A stretch of DNA of 64,000 bases, taken from positions 558,001 to 622,000 of the forward strand of contig NZ_BBQM01000012.1 of assembly GCF_000876015.1 (NCBI RefSeq), given 5' to 3'. The position numbers and the translations under genes were made by a program. The DNA comes from Cupriavidus basilensis (lineage in GTDB: Bacteria; Pseudomonadota; Gammaproteobacteria; Burkholderiales; Burkholderiaceae). The notes beneath the pieces are model-generated. The model saw nothing but the letters and a program-made list of their open reading frames with translations. It was not told where the DNA came from and searched no databases. Below are positions 1-7,102 of the stretch, piece after piece (the stretch's first letter is position 1; each line of letters opens with the position of its first letter).

Positions 1-278
1 TGATCCGCCGTCCCGCCGTATGTTTGCCACGGCTGCAAGCACCCTCCCGACAGCGTTGCCGCACATGCGGGCGCTGCCTCGCTCGGCTGGCCCGCCAGCG
101 TGCTTAGCGCCATGTGCGCACCGGTCCCTGCTGCCGCCACGGTGTCGCTGTAGGGGTCTTTCTTCATCATTTCGGCGGCGCCGCGCGCGACCTGCTGCAT
201 CTGTTCCTGTGTGCCGGTGTACCGTAGCCCGCATCCGCCCAGCGCCACCACCAACACCACCGCCCCCACTGTTCGCAT
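1..278 (-). CDS. Small lipoprotein of the prophage (partial, runs off left edge)
   Basis: The start codon at 278 follows a good GGGAGGG ribosome binding site. The protein begins MRTVGAVVLVVALGGCG, a lipoprotein signal peptide with lipobox LGGC (Cys16), so it should be lipid-anchored in an envelope membrane. At least 92 residues are visible and no stop is reached before base 1. The body contains a stretch rich in Ala, Gly and polar residues and two further cysteines. It lies downstream of the terminator at 311-334, so it may have its own promoter or depend on read-through. A lysis role (outer-membrane spanin-like) is possible from its position at the end of a phage operon, but nothing in the sequence proves it. 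Confidence 0.6.
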   Translation of the reverse strand, partial: MRTVGAVVLVVALGGCGLRYTGTQEQMQQVARGAAEMMKKDPYSDTVAAAGTGAHMALSTLAGQPSEAAPACAATLSGGCLQPWQTYGGTAD

Positions 279-310
279 ACGCCCTCCCTGTTGTTTGCGC
301 CAGTGTAACG

Positions 311-334
311 AAAAAGCCCCGGCGTTCCGGGGCT
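311..334 (-). terminator. Rho-independent terminator of the prophage structural operon
   Basis: On the minus strand an 8-bp GC-rich stem (AGCCCCGG / CCGGGGCT with a 4-base loop) is followed directly by TTTTT. It lies 27 bases past the stop codon of the last overlapping gene (361-432), the expected place for the end of the leftward operon. Confidence 0.8.
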
Positions 335-360
335 CTTGCGTGTCGCGCGATCTGGATCTG

Positions 361-432
361 TCAGCGCTTCTTGCGCTTGCGAAACTGGCCGTTGGCCTTG
401 CGCGGCGGGGTCTTGCGTTTCCGAGTTGCCAT
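361..432 (-). CDS. 23-residue highly basic peptide
   Basis: Twelve of 23 residues are Arg or Lys, with Pro-Pro and Gly in the middle, and the peptide ends in RKRKKR. A GGAGAGA ribosome binding site stands 5 bases before the ATG at 432; an in-frame ATG further upstream at 453 would add seven residues. Such mini-proteins in small icosahedral phages (for example microvirus J) bind and condense packaged DNA, and that is the likeliest role here. It is the last gene before the terminator of the structural operon. It is too short for homology to be judged by eye. Confidence 0.55.
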   Translation of the reverse strand: MATRKRKTPPRKANGQFRKRKKR

Positions 433-446
433 GCTTCTCTCCGTTG

Positions 447-623
447 TCACCATAAAATCCGGCCCTGCTGGTCTTTCAGCGTGACCGTGCCTTGTGTTGC
501 GATCCACTCCTTGAGCGCCGGGAAGCGCGACAGGATGACGGCGGCGCAGATCACCCCGCCGATCACGATCAGCGTTTCCCGCCCGACCTCCGCCGGCGTG
601 GGAATCCATCCGCGACCGCTCAC
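447..623 (-). CDS. Small membrane protein of the prophage (58 aa)
   Basis: A GTG start at 623, preceded by AGGGG at 6-bp spacing, overlaps the stop of the upstream gene in a GTGA arrangement, which fixes the start. The 58-residue product has one hydrophobic segment (about residues 18-31, LIVIGGVICAAVIL) followed by a polar tail of about 27 residues. It is probably one of the integral proteins of the internal virion membrane typical of PM2-like viruses, or a holin-like protein. Sequence alone does not separate these. Confidence 0.55.
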   Translation of the reverse strand: MSGRGWIPTPAEVGRETLIVIGGVICAAVILSRFPALKEWIATQGTVTLKDQQGRILW

Positions 624-781
624 CGATGCCCCTGCAAATGGTTGTCCATGCGCTTGTGCGCACGGTCGATGCTGGCCCGCATGGTGCGCAGATCGGCACG
701 GATGCCGCCGTACGCCGCGCCGGCGCCCAGCAGCACCGATACCAAGTACTTCAGCGCGTCCAGCGTCAGCGCGTCCATCAT
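620..781 (-). CDS. Small membrane protein of the prophage (53 aa)
   Basis: The start ATGATG overlaps the stop of the preceding gene (ATGA). The 52- or 53-residue product has an N-terminal hydrophobic segment containing a Gly/Ala-rich turn (residues about 9-27) and a basic helical tail with several Arg, Lys and His. The size and pattern suit a phage holin or a minor virion membrane protein. The two adjacent genes encode similar small membrane proteins, all translationally coupled. Confidence 0.5.
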   Translation of the reverse strand: MMDALTLDALKYLVSVLLGAGAAYGGIRADLRTMRASIDRAHKRMDNHLQGHR

Positions 782-945
782 TCGCCCTTCGACTGTTCCG
801 GCAGGAACACGGCGAGCGCCGACAGCACGGCGGCGATGGCGGCGGACACCGCATTGACCTTCGAAGGGTTGGCGCCGACGATCACCGCCAGCCCCGACAG
901 GCCGGCCATCGTGGACGGCTCGCGCAGACGTTGCAGAAATTTCAA
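778..945 (-). CDS. Small two-segment membrane protein with TTG start (55 aa)
   Basis: A TTG codon at 945 is the best start: AGGAG stands 6 bases upstream and TTGA overlaps the stop of the preceding gene. The product has two moderately hydrophobic stretches (about residues 15-24 and 32-48) and ends in an acidic, charged tail. The two-helix layout is compatible with a class II holin, which would fit a lytic transglycosylase encoded four genes upstream, but this is only an inference. Confidence 0.5.
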   Translation of the reverse strand: MKFLQRLREPSTMAGLSGLAVIVGANPSKVNAVSAAIAAVLSALAVFLPEQSKGE

Positions 946-1361
946 GATGCACTCCTGATTCGCGGATAGATAAAGGCCGCGCCGCCCGCGTTCTCGGACG
1001 TGACCCAAGGTGTAATGGGCCGGCTCGCAATGGTGCCGAGCCAGTCGCCAAACGAATAATCGGGCTGGCGGTCGTTGCCCACCAGCGAACCCACGAACGT
1101 GCCGGCGGGACAGGCAAAGGAAGCGTCCAGCGTGCGCCCTTCCGCAATCGCCCGCTCGCATTCCGTCATGTCGGTGCGCGGCACGCCCAGGGCGTCACCG
1201 ATCCCCAGCACCACGCCGCTGGCCGCATCCCCCACCGCCCCCACCAGCGCGCTGGCTGCACCCGCAGCCACACCCCCCACCCCGCCGTTTTTTTTTACGA
1301 TGTAGGCCAGCGCCGCGACGGCGCCGGCGGCGATCAGCAGCTTGGCGGTGCTGTCTTTCAT
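942..1361 (-). CDS. Gly/Ala-rich membrane protein of the prophage (139 aa)
   Basis: The N-terminus has a hydrophobic segment (about residues 7-22) followed by a KKNGG turn and a long Gly/Ala/Val-rich stretch (about 26-60) that could be a second membrane segment. The C-terminal 75 residues are polar and contain two cysteines (ECERA and FACPAG), possibly a disulphide pair. The stop overlaps the TTG start of the next gene by 4 bases. The position among structural genes suggests a virion membrane or vertex protein. No family recognised. Confidence 0.5.
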   Translation of the reverse strand: MKDSTAKLLIAAGAVAALAYIVKKNGGVGGVAAGAASALVGAVGDAASGVVLGIGDALGVPRTDMTECERAIAEGRTLDASFACPAGTFVGSLVGNDRQPDYSFGDWLGTIASRPITPWVTSENAGGAAFIYPRIRSAS

Positions 1362-1362
1362 G

Positions 1363-1812
1363 TCACCAGCTCATCCACTGGCCCAGGCTGGGCGACTCGA
1401 CCTGCGAGCCATACGTGTAGGCACCATTGAGGTTGCCGAACTCCGCCGGCGTGAATCCGTTCGTGGCGTCGATGCCCAACTGCCCGAGATAGCCGTTCAG
1501 GTTGTTGTATTCGAGCGCCGCCGAGTTGCCGCCGCCGAAGATGCCTGACACCTGCCCGCCGTTGAGCACGGTATCCGGCGAGCCGGCACCGAACAGGCCC
1601 GAAATCGTGCCCAGCAGGCCAAGGCCGGCTTGCGTGTACGCGATGTTCCGCTGCGCGGTGTAGTCCGGGCGCAGTCCGGCGGCGGTCGTCATCGGCACGC
1701 CGGTCGCGCCTGCCGTGCGCGAGCGCAGCGCGAGGAACGCCATCGCGCCCACCGCTGCGATCAGCAGAATATCGGGGCCGCCGCCGCCCCCACGTTGCGA
1801 TGCCTTAGCCAT
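1363..1812 (-). CDS. Membrane-anchored virion protein candidate (149 aa)
   Basis: The protein starts with a Gly-rich basic leader followed by one transmembrane helix (about residues 14-28, DILLIAAVGAMAFLAL). The rest is Gly, Asn, Ser and Tyr rich with no charge clusters, as in structural or spike-stalk proteins. It overlaps the upstream transglycosylase gene by 8 bases and is 1 base from the downstream gene. No family recognised. A structural role is inferred from the operon. Confidence 0.5.
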   Translation of the reverse strand: MAKASQRGGGGGPDILLIAAVGAMAFLALRSRTAGATGVPMTTAAGLRPDYTAQRNIAYTQAGLGLLGTISGLFGAGSPDTVLNGGQVSGIFGGGNSAALEYNNLNGYLGQLGIDATNGFTPAEFGNLNGAYTYGSQVESPSLGQWMSW

Positions 1813-2440
1813 TCACCACACCTCCTGCCGCCTGATAGGCGGCCTGCAACTGGTTCAGCGCCACTTCGGGCTGTCCGTAGCCGGCGCCGGGCATGCTCGC
1901 CCAAATCTTGCGCACCTTGCGCACTGCCAGCGCGAAGCGGCCCGCGTCCACGTCGCCCAGGGCGCCCGCCTCGCTGATGAGTTCGAGCGCGGCCGCGTCC
2001 TGGCTGGCCGGCGAGAAGTCCGTTAGGCCCAAGCGAGCCGCGAGCGTTTCCCACGTGCGGCGCAGGAACTGGTAGGCGCCTGCCGCGCTGCTGCTGATGG
2101 GCTTGCCGTTGGACATGGCCGTCACGACCTGGCGCGGGTGGTCCGCGAACGAGTCGAACAGCCCGCCGCCGAACAGCGTGCGATAGCCATCGCGCCCGGC
2201 GGTGCCCTCGGCGGTGCGGATCATCAGCAGGAAGGCGGCGCGGTTGTTCGCAGCTTGGCCCATATCGGTTTCCTCTGTTCCGCCGAAGACATTGCCCTCG
2301 GTGGCGTCGTAAAAGTAGTTCTCAGCTTGGTCGATCAGGTCGGGCATCTGCGCGCCGATTTCCTCGCTGCGCTGCATGTCGCGCCACACCACGTAGCCCA
2401 CGGTTGCCAGCATCAGCAGCGCGAAGGTGTTGCGGTCCAT
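1805..2440 (-). CDS. Membrane-anchored lytic transglycosylase, lambda R (GH104) type
   Basis: This enzyme should cleave the glycan strands of peptidoglycan. Residues 68-205 match the phage lambda R endolysin family along their length: RTAEGT with the catalytic Glu at about 78 (lambda has WSEGT), GYRTLFGGGLF, DHPRQ, GAYQFL, LGLTDFSPASQD, and IWASMPGAGYGQ near the end, nearly identical to lambda. Unlike lambda R (158 residues) it carries an extra N-terminal part of about 65 residues starting with a transmembrane helix (about 6-19) and then an acidic linker. That layout suggests a virion-associated enzyme fixed in the internal membrane and used at entry, although lysis at exit is also possible. 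It starts where the upstream gene stops (shared base 2440). Confidence 0.85.
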   Translation of the reverse strand: MDRNTFALLMLATVGYVVWRDMQRSEEIGAQMPDLIDQAENYFYDATEGNVFGGTEETDMGQAANNRAAFLLMIRTAEGTAGRDGYRTLFGGGLFDSFADHPRQVVTAMSNGKPISSSAAGAYQFLRRTWETLAARLGLTDFSPASQDAAALELISEAGALGDVDAGRFALAVRKVRKIWASMPGAGYGQPEVALNQLQAAYQAAGGVVNG

Positions 2441-3192
2441 CAGGCCGCTTCCTCGAAAAATTCGAACGCCGCGCCCAGGTCTTCATTTGGCACGCTGCCG
2501 ATTACCATCAAGCCGGCCCCTGGGCTGACCATGATCGGCTCTGCTGGCCGCATCAGTCGGTTGACCTTATCGAGCACGCCCATGAAGATTCCGCCCAGGA
2601 ATGCTGCATTTGCTTGGTTGCGGATTTCTGCCGTTGATGCTTGTGCGTTGAGCCGCTTGCTTTGCGGGTTGCTGTAGAAATTCACCAGCGGCGTGCTACT
2701 CGGCTTCACACCGACACCGTTCGCGACGGTGCCGGTTGAGAAAAACGATAACTGCTCGACAAAGAGATTTTTTCCGCTGCCGGCAGGGTTCCACAACTGG
2801 ATATGCGAGAACTGTCCCACCGTCGCCACGCCGTATCCGTACCCCATCATCGCAACTCCGCCCATCGTGCGAGCCTTGCCGCCGTCGATCACATCCACGG
2901 TTCCGGCAATGCGTTGGTCGAAGAAGTCTCCCGATCCGATCAGGAGATAGCCGGACAGCGGCAGGTTGCTGCGGTTGAACACTACCCAGCGTGTCACTTG
3001 CTCACTGAACTTGAAGCCCTGCCCCGGCTTGAGGCTGATGTTGCCCTGCGCGTAGTTCGGTCGAATCTCGATCTGCGCAAAGGGATCGGTCGCCGACAGG
3101 AACTGCACGCGGTCGCCGGCCACGTCGATGTTTTGCGCGCCGCCCGCCGGAATGTTCAGGTCGTACTGCTGTACGGATTCGATGATGCCCAC
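2440..3192 (-). CDS. Prophage structural protein, possible spike or receptor-binding protein (250 aa)
   Basis: The GTG at 3192 is the probable start: GGAAGG lies a few bases before it and the upstream gene stops at 3195. The product is beta-rich, with alternating hydrophobic and polar residues, many Gly, Asn and Phe, and no transmembrane segment in its first 160 residues. The C-terminal third has an Ala/Gly-rich hydrophobic patch (about 192-204). Its size and its place beside the coiled-coil membrane protein at 3195-3662 would suit a vertex spike, the role of P1 in PM2. I see no sequence similarity that proves this. Confidence 0.45.
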   Translation of the reverse strand: MGIIESVQQYDLNIPAGGAQNIDVAGDRVQFLSATDPFAQIEIRPNYAQGNISLKPGQGFKFSEQVTRWVVFNRSNLPLSGYLLIGSGDFFDQRIAGTVDVIDGGKARTMGGVAMMGYGYGVATVGQFSHIQLWNPAGSGKNLFVEQLSFFSTGTVANGVGVKPSSTPLVNFYSNPQSKRLNAQASTAEIRNQANAAFLGGIFMGVLDKVNRLMRPAEPIMVSPGAGLMVIGSVPNEDLGAAFEFFEEAA

Positions 3193-3194
3193 GA

Positions 3195-3662
3195 TCAGCC
3201 CTTCCCCATGCTCTTGACGGCGACGATGCCGGCGATGCACAGCGCGCCGGCCACCATGAATTTCTGCCCCGTGCTGATTTCCTGCACGTTGCTGTATGCC
3301 TGGGCCACGTTGGACGTGGCCGTCTCGTTCACCGACTTGGCCGTGTCCAGCAGCTTGCCCATGCTGTCCAAGAAGCCCTTCGCGTTGATGGCCGACTGGT
3401 CAAGGTTCATCTTCAAGCCGTCGCGCGCGAGGCCGATTGCATCCGCAGTGGACTTGTAGCTGGTTTCGGTGCTGGTCTTGGCGAAGTCGAAGGCGGCATT
3501 GACCGCGCCGTTGTCCGTGACCACGTTGCCGGTGCCGTTGATGCCGACGCTGCCGCCGTCATTGACCATCCGGTTGTCGGTGTTGCTTGTGGTCGTCGTG
3601 GTCGTGCTGACGTTGGACGAAGTGTCCTCACGCTTCACGCCGTCGCCGAAAAAGCTACCCAT
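3195..3662 (-). CDS. Thr/Ser/Asn-rich protein with C-terminal membrane anchor (155 aa)
   Basis: The N-terminal 50 residues are low-complexity Thr, Ser, Asn and Gly with repeated VNDGG/INGTGN-like motifs. The middle (about 58-130) is a probable amphipathic helix or coiled coil, and residues 135-150 form a single membrane helix before a basic end. The layout (disordered fibre, coiled stalk, tail anchor) fits a protein that projects from the virion membrane toward the capsid. It overlaps the next upstream gene by 8 bases. No family recognised. Confidence 0.5.
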   Translation of the reverse strand: MGSFFGDGVKREDTSSNVSTTTTTTSNTDNRMVNDGGSVGINGTGNVVTDNGAVNAAFDFAKTSTETSYKSTADAIGLARDGLKMNLDQSAINAKGFLDSMGKLLDTAKSVNETATSNVAQAYSNVQEISTGQKFMVAGALCIAGIVAVKSMGKG

Positions 3663-4074
3663 GCTGTTTCTCCATGCGCTTGCGCATTAGTACCGCGTCG
3701 CTTCGGTAGCCCAGGCGTTGCAGCTTGCGCACCATGCCGCGCCGGCGCGTCGTGACGCGGATGGAATCCGCCTCGCGGCACTGCCATTCAATCAGCGGCA
3801 TCACCTCCGCCACCAAGTCGCAATCGGCGTGACCATAGGCAAGCGCCACCTCGATTTCTGTCGCGTCAAGGTAGGTGTGGGCGATTGCCACGTACCACAT
3901 CACTGGCGCGCCGTCCCGATAGACCCGGCAGAACGCCCCGTTTCGCAGGTACTCGGTGGACGGCTGCATGCCGCCGCTGGTGTCGGTCTTGCGCAGCGTG
4001 CGGCCCGAGAACGCCGCGAGAATCTCCGCGTCATGGGCATCCGTCCACGGCTCCGGGATGATCTCGATCTTCAT
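3655..4074 (-). CDS. GNAT-like small protein in the structural operon (139 aa)
   Basis: The protein is soluble, with a segment that looks like the core of a GNAT acetyltransferase fold: beta strands around YVAIAHTYLDATEIEVALAYG, then a helix, then an RxTTRRRGMVRKLQRLGYR stretch resembling the acetyl-CoA loop and last helix. The canonical R/Q-x-x-G-x-G/A loop is not clear, so it may be a fold relative without enzymatic activity. It sits between two virion membrane protein candidates with 4- and 8-base overlaps. The function in the phage is unknown. Confidence 0.45.
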   Translation of the reverse strand: MKIEIIPEPWTDAHDAEILAAFSGRTLRKTDTSGGMQPSTEYLRNGAFCRVYRDGAPVMWYVAIAHTYLDATEIEVALAYGHADCDLVAEVMPLIEWQCREADSIRVTTRRRGMVRKLQRLGYRSDAVLMRKRMEKQHG

Positions 4075-4409
4075 CCCCGGCTCCGAAAATAGGCGAGCGC
4101 GATCACAGCGCCTGCAATCAGCACCATCGGGTTTTGGAGCAGGCCCAGCGCCTGTCCGGCAGTCGCCTGCACAGCGCTGGTTACGGTCGGCAGCGCCCTG
4201 GCGTCGCTTCCGCCTGTCGCCACCACCCAGCCCGATCCGTCGAAGTGCTGGTCAAACATGCCCGAGCCGGACAGCGCGGTATTGCTCGGGGCCGGGCCGC
4301 CCAGCATCTGGCCGGCCACCGAGCTTGCCGCCATGATGCCGGCCGCATACGGATTTGACGACATCAGGCCCATGCCCGCGCTGATGCCAGCCTGCCCGTA
4401 CGGATCCAT
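4071..4409 (-). CDS. Small virion membrane protein candidate (112 aa)
   Basis: The start is fixed by a TGATG junction with the upstream gene. The N-terminal half is Gly, Ala, Ser and Met rich. A C-terminal membrane helix (about residues 94-106, MVLIAGAVIALAY) precedes a basic RSRG end. The neighbour at 4409-4726 has the same plan, a polar Gly/Ala region followed by a C-terminal helix and a short charged end, so the two may be related minor membrane proteins of the virion. Confidence 0.5.
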   Translation of the reverse strand: MDPYGQAGISAGMGLMSSNPYAAGIMAASSVAGQMLGGPAPSNTALSGSGMFDQHFDGSGWVVATGGSDARALPTVTSAVQATAGQALGLLQNPMVLIAGAVIALAYFRSRG

Positions 4410-4726
4410 CAGCCCTTCTCCGCGATCAGCCAGATCAGCGCGCCGGCCACCAGCAGCGGCATCATGCCGCCGCCGAACAGGGCGCGGCCCTGCACGTAGT
4501 AGGCCGGGGCCGTGCTGATGGTGGCGCCCGCCGATTGCAGCACGGCAGACGTGTTCGTTCCTTGCAGCGCGCGCACGGTCTGCACGTCGATCAGCCGCGA
4601 CAGACCCATGCGCAGCAGGTCGGCGCCGGTCTGCGCCAGCGGGTTCAGGTCGCTGGCATCCGCCGCCGTGCTCACCATCGGGTCGGAGTAATACGACTGC
4701 GGCTGCACAGTGTCCCATTCGCCCAT
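4409..4726 (-). CDS. Small virion membrane protein candidate (105 aa)
   Basis: A mostly polar protein whose only hydrophobic segment lies at the extreme C-terminus (about residues 86-101, GGMMPLLVAGALIWLI) before AEKG. It follows the capsid gene after 13 bases and is coupled to the downstream gene by a one-base TGATG overlap. In PM2 the capsid gene is likewise next to genes for integral virion membrane proteins, which is the basis for this call. Confidence 0.5.
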   Translation of the reverse strand: MGEWDTVQPQSYYSDPMVSTAADASDLNPLAQTGADLLRMGLSRLIDVQTVRALQGTNTSAVLQSAGATISTAPAYYVQGRALFGGGMMPLLVAGALIWLIAEKG

Positions 4727-4739
4727 GACTGGCTCCCGG

Positions 4740-5564
4740 TCAGAGGTTGAACGGCAGGTCGATCACCTCGACATACACGTCGATGCCATCGGCAGCAGTC
4801 AAGAAGGCGTTGAACTCGAGCGCTGCAGCGTCGGCGGTCTTGAGCGCGCCCGATTGGTTGTTGTCGTAGATGAAGTCCACGCAGTAGTGCTTCGCCTGGG
4901 GCACCTTGCGCTGCTCTTGCTCGATGAAGCGCTGCACGCGGCTGGTGGCGTCCCACACGATCAGGCCGTTTTTCTTGACCTCGACGCGGTTGACGTTGCC
5001 GTCCGTGGTGGCGGTCCAGTCGGTGCCGCTGTAGAACATGTGCACGCGCTTGATGAGCGCGCCCCTCGCGGCGAAGTTGATGGGGAACTTGCCGGCCACG
5101 CTGGTGGAAGCCGGGAAGTACAGCAGCTTGTGGATCAGTTCGCCCGCGCCCTGGCCTTGCGGCGGCGTCAGGATCATGTAGCCGGCCAACTGCGGCGCGG
5201 TGGCGCCCGCCAGGGTGATTTCCAGATTGAGGTTGTCCGACCACGCCGTCATGTCGTAGCCGCCGACTTCCTTGCCGTCGATGCTCGGCGCGTCGCGTTC
5301 GTTGAAATCGATGGTCAGGAAGTTCGCATCGTCGTAGATGCCCTTGTACTTGTTGATGGCGTCCAGGCGCGTGCCGTTGGTGTTGAACACCGTGCGCGCG
5401 CCGATCTTCACCTTGATGTCCGTGATCATGGCCTTGGTGAAGGCCGTGCCGGCCAGCGCCAGCACCACGCGGTTGAGCGTGTTGGCGTAGCGCGGGATTT
5501 GCAGCGTGGCGACACCGGAGTTGACCACGTTCAGGAACGGCGGCAGTTGTTGGATGATGGACAT
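4740..5564 (-). CDS. Candidate major capsid protein (PM2 P2-like, double jelly-roll)
   Basis: The product has 274 residues, very close to PM2 P2 (269), the smallest known double jelly-roll capsid protein. It is beta-rich with evenly spaced hydrophobic/polar strands and no transmembrane segment. It begins MSIIQQLPPFLNVVNSG and contains LEITLAGATAPQLAGYMIL, FPINFAARGALIKRVHMFY and DVYVEVIDLPF. The gene sits in the middle of the structural operon, is the largest protein without a predicted enzymatic motif, and is flanked by tiny membrane proteins. Identification rests on length, strand pattern and context. A structure prediction would show whether two eight-stranded jelly rolls are present. Confidence 0.65.
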   Translation of the reverse strand: MSIIQQLPPFLNVVNSGVATLQIPRYANTLNRVVLALAGTAFTKAMITDIKVKIGARTVFNTNGTRLDAINKYKGIYDDANFLTIDFNERDAPSIDGKEVGGYDMTAWSDNLNLEITLAGATAPQLAGYMILTPPQGQGAGELIHKLLYFPASTSVAGKFPINFAARGALIKRVHMFYSGTDWTATTDGNVNRVEVKKNGLIVWDATSRVQRFIEQEQRKVPQAKHYCVDFIYDNNQSGALKTADAAALEFNAFLTAADGIDVYVEVIDLPFNL

Positions 5565-5573
5565 GCGTTTTCC

Positions 5574-5687
5574 TTAGCCAGCCAGTGCGGTGGCGACGAG
5601 TTGGTCAGTCACCGGCAGCCGGCGAAGCACGTAGATGGTCAGGAGCACCAGCGCGGTGGTCTTGACAGCGGATTTGACTTCGCTCAT
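5574..5687 (-). CDS. Tiny membrane protein of the prophage (37 aa)
   Basis: The reading frame begins MSEVKSAVKTTALVLLTIYV and ends TALAG, with one hydrophobic helix (about residues 11-20) and two Arg after it. It stops 9 bases before the capsid start, so it should be co-translated with the capsid gene. It is too short for standard gene callers. Very small membrane proteins of this size are typical internal-membrane components of PM2-like virions. Confidence 0.5.
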   Translation of the reverse strand: MSEVKSAVKTTALVLLTIYVLRRLPVTDQLVATALAG

Positions 5688-5691
5688 GGCG

Positions 5692-5802
5692 TCAGCCCAA
5701 CAGCTTCTTGATGGAGTCCGGCAGGTACTGCTTGCCGAAGTTGATGATGACCAGCGAGATAGCCGTCATGGCTACCGCCTTGCCGATTTCCTTCACGCCC
5801 AT
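5692..5802 (-). CDS. Tiny membrane protein of the prophage (36 aa)
   Basis: The frame begins MGVKEIGKAVAMTAISLVII after a strong GGGAGAAA ribosome binding site and ends IKKLLG. A single hydrophobic helix (about 9-22) is followed by a basic amphipathic tail. It is separated by 4 bases from the next tiny gene (5574-5687), so the two form a pair directly before the capsid gene. The 107 bases upstream, up to the end of the ATPase gene, could hold a promoter, but no clear -35/-10 pair is seen. Confidence 0.5.
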   Translation of the reverse strand: MGVKEIGKAVAMTAISLVIINFGKQYLPDSIKKLLG

Positions 5803-5909
5803 GATGGTTTCTCCCGAAAGGATGCGTGGTGCAAAAATTCGGGGATCGCCCCCGCTCAGTTCCCACTATGGGCAAGGCTGGCGGGGGCCGGCAAGCGGCG
5901 GCCGTTACG

Positions 5910-6617
5910 TTACGTGGTGGCCTCCGGCTCGGGCAACGTACGTACGTTACGTTCGGGCACCGGCCTGTGGCTTCCGCGCGAATCGAGCGCGCCGCAGCCG
6001 GTCTGCCCGGTCTGCATGTTGCGCTCGATGAACTGGAAAACGCCGGTGTCCGGGTCCGCCTTGAGGTTGCGCACGTCATCGACCGGCACGCCCAGCGTGG
6101 CCGCCATGACGGCGATGTCGTTCTTGTCATTCAGCCGGCAGCAGTGAATCAGCGTGCAGTTGCCGAGGAAGGTCTTGTCGATCACGGCGGGCCGCTGCGT
6201 GACGGCGAACATGGTCATCGCACGGTGCCGGCCCTTGCGCGACAGGCGCGACCAGTAGGGAGGTGCCCATCCCGCTGTGGTCACGTCCGCCACTTCTTCC
6301 ACCACCACGCACAGCCGCTCGATCTGGTAGGCGATTTCGCAGAACAGGTCGAATTTCCATTTGTAGGTGCTCATGTCGTCGCCGGGCTGGTAGACGATGC
6401 GGAAGCCGTCCGCCGGTGTCAGGCCGGCCAGCGTCTCGACCAGTTCGCGCATGTCCGTCACGACCTGGCCGAACTCGCCGTATTCGTCCTGCGGGTCCCA
6501 CACCAGCAGCCGGGCCGGCTTCATGCGGCGAAGACCATCCTTCAGCCATCGCGACTTGCCGCTGCCCGATGCCCCGATCACGCCCACGATGCGGGCCACG
6601 TTCTGACTTCCTTGCAT
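5910..6617 (-). CDS. FtsK/HerA-type genome packaging ATPase (PM2 P9-like)
   Basis: This is the probable motor that translocates viral DNA into the capsid. It has Walker A GASGSGKS near residue 16, Walker B RLCVVVEEV near residue 103 and a sensor-like FAVTQRP motif near 138, the order seen in the A32/FtsK-HerA packaging ATPases of double jelly-roll viruses. At about 235 residues it is in the size range of PM2 P9 and PRD1 P9. The start is ambiguous: ATG at 6617 forms a TGATG junction with the upstream gene, and an in-frame GTG lies at 6620. The last 12 codons run into copies of the CGTAACGTAACG repeat. Distant similarity to filamentous-phage Zot proteins is expected for this family. Confidence 0.8.
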   Translation of the reverse strand: MQGSQNVARIVGVIGASGSGKSRWLKDGLRRMKPARLLVWDPQDEYGEFGQVVTDMRELVETLAGLTPADGFRIVYQPGDDMSTYKWKFDLFCEIAYQIERLCVVVEEVADVTTAGWAPPYWSRLSRKGRHRAMTMFAVTQRPAVIDKTFLGNCTLIHCCRLNDKNDIAVMAATLGVPVDDVRNLKADPDTGVFQFIERNMQTGQTGCGALDSRGSHRPVPERNVRTLPEPEATT

Positions 6618-7102
6618 CACTCCCCCACTGCGCGCAACCGCCCGCCGTTGTCCTGCATGTTCTCGCCCAGGTGCGACCGCGCCTGCGGCGGCACCACCAC
6701 CGCCGGCGGCGCGTCATCCACCGTACGTTCGGCCTCCTGCTGCGCGCGCCATTGCTTGTGTGCCACGTAGGTGGACAGGCCCAGCGGCGCCGCGATCATC
6801 AGCAGGCCGATTTCCGGGCCGCCCATGATCCCGCCCACGTTCAAGCCGTACTTGTCGGCCACCGGCACGATGGCGCCCGACAGCGCCTTGATGGTGTCCG
6901 GCGTGTAGACGGTCGGCAGGTACGGCAGCGCGGGCGACAGCACCGCCACCACGAGAGAGATGGTCATCTCCCATTCGGCGGCCGGGTCTACCGGCGCCGG
7001 CTCGCCGGGCAGCGGCGGCAGGTCCTGTCCGGCCTGTGATTCATAGGCATGCGCCTTGCGCTTGAGCGTGTCCAGCGCGTCAAGCTCGATCAGACCTCCC
7101 AT
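6617..7102 (-). CDS. Two-segment membrane protein upstream of the packaging ATPase (161 aa)
   Basis: The N-terminal 45 residues are polar and Pro-rich. Two hydrophobic segments follow (about 47-63, MTISLVVAVLSPALPYL, and about 98-111, IGLLMIAAPLGLSTYV), then a charged, Pro-rich tail. Both termini are likely on the same side of the membrane. It overlaps the zinc-ribbon gene upstream by 13 bases and the ATPase downstream by a base or two. A role in anchoring the packaging motor to the virion membrane at a unique vertex, as in PRD1, is a speculation from context. Confidence 0.5.
   Translation of the reverse strand: MGGLIELDALDTLKRKAHAYESQAGQDLPPLPGEPAPVDPAAEWEMTISLVVAVLSPALPYLPTVYTPDTIKALSGAIVPVADKYGLNVGGIMGGPEIGLLMIAAPLGLSTYVAHKQWRAQQEAERTVDDAPPAVVVPPQARSHLGENMQDNGGRLRAVGE

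Noticed and set aside
447..1147. Longer open frames covering several of the small prophage genes in other phases
   Set aside because: Their extra N-terminal parts are Arg/Pro/Ala-rich shadow sequence. Overlapping starts with ribosome binding sites define the shorter genes.
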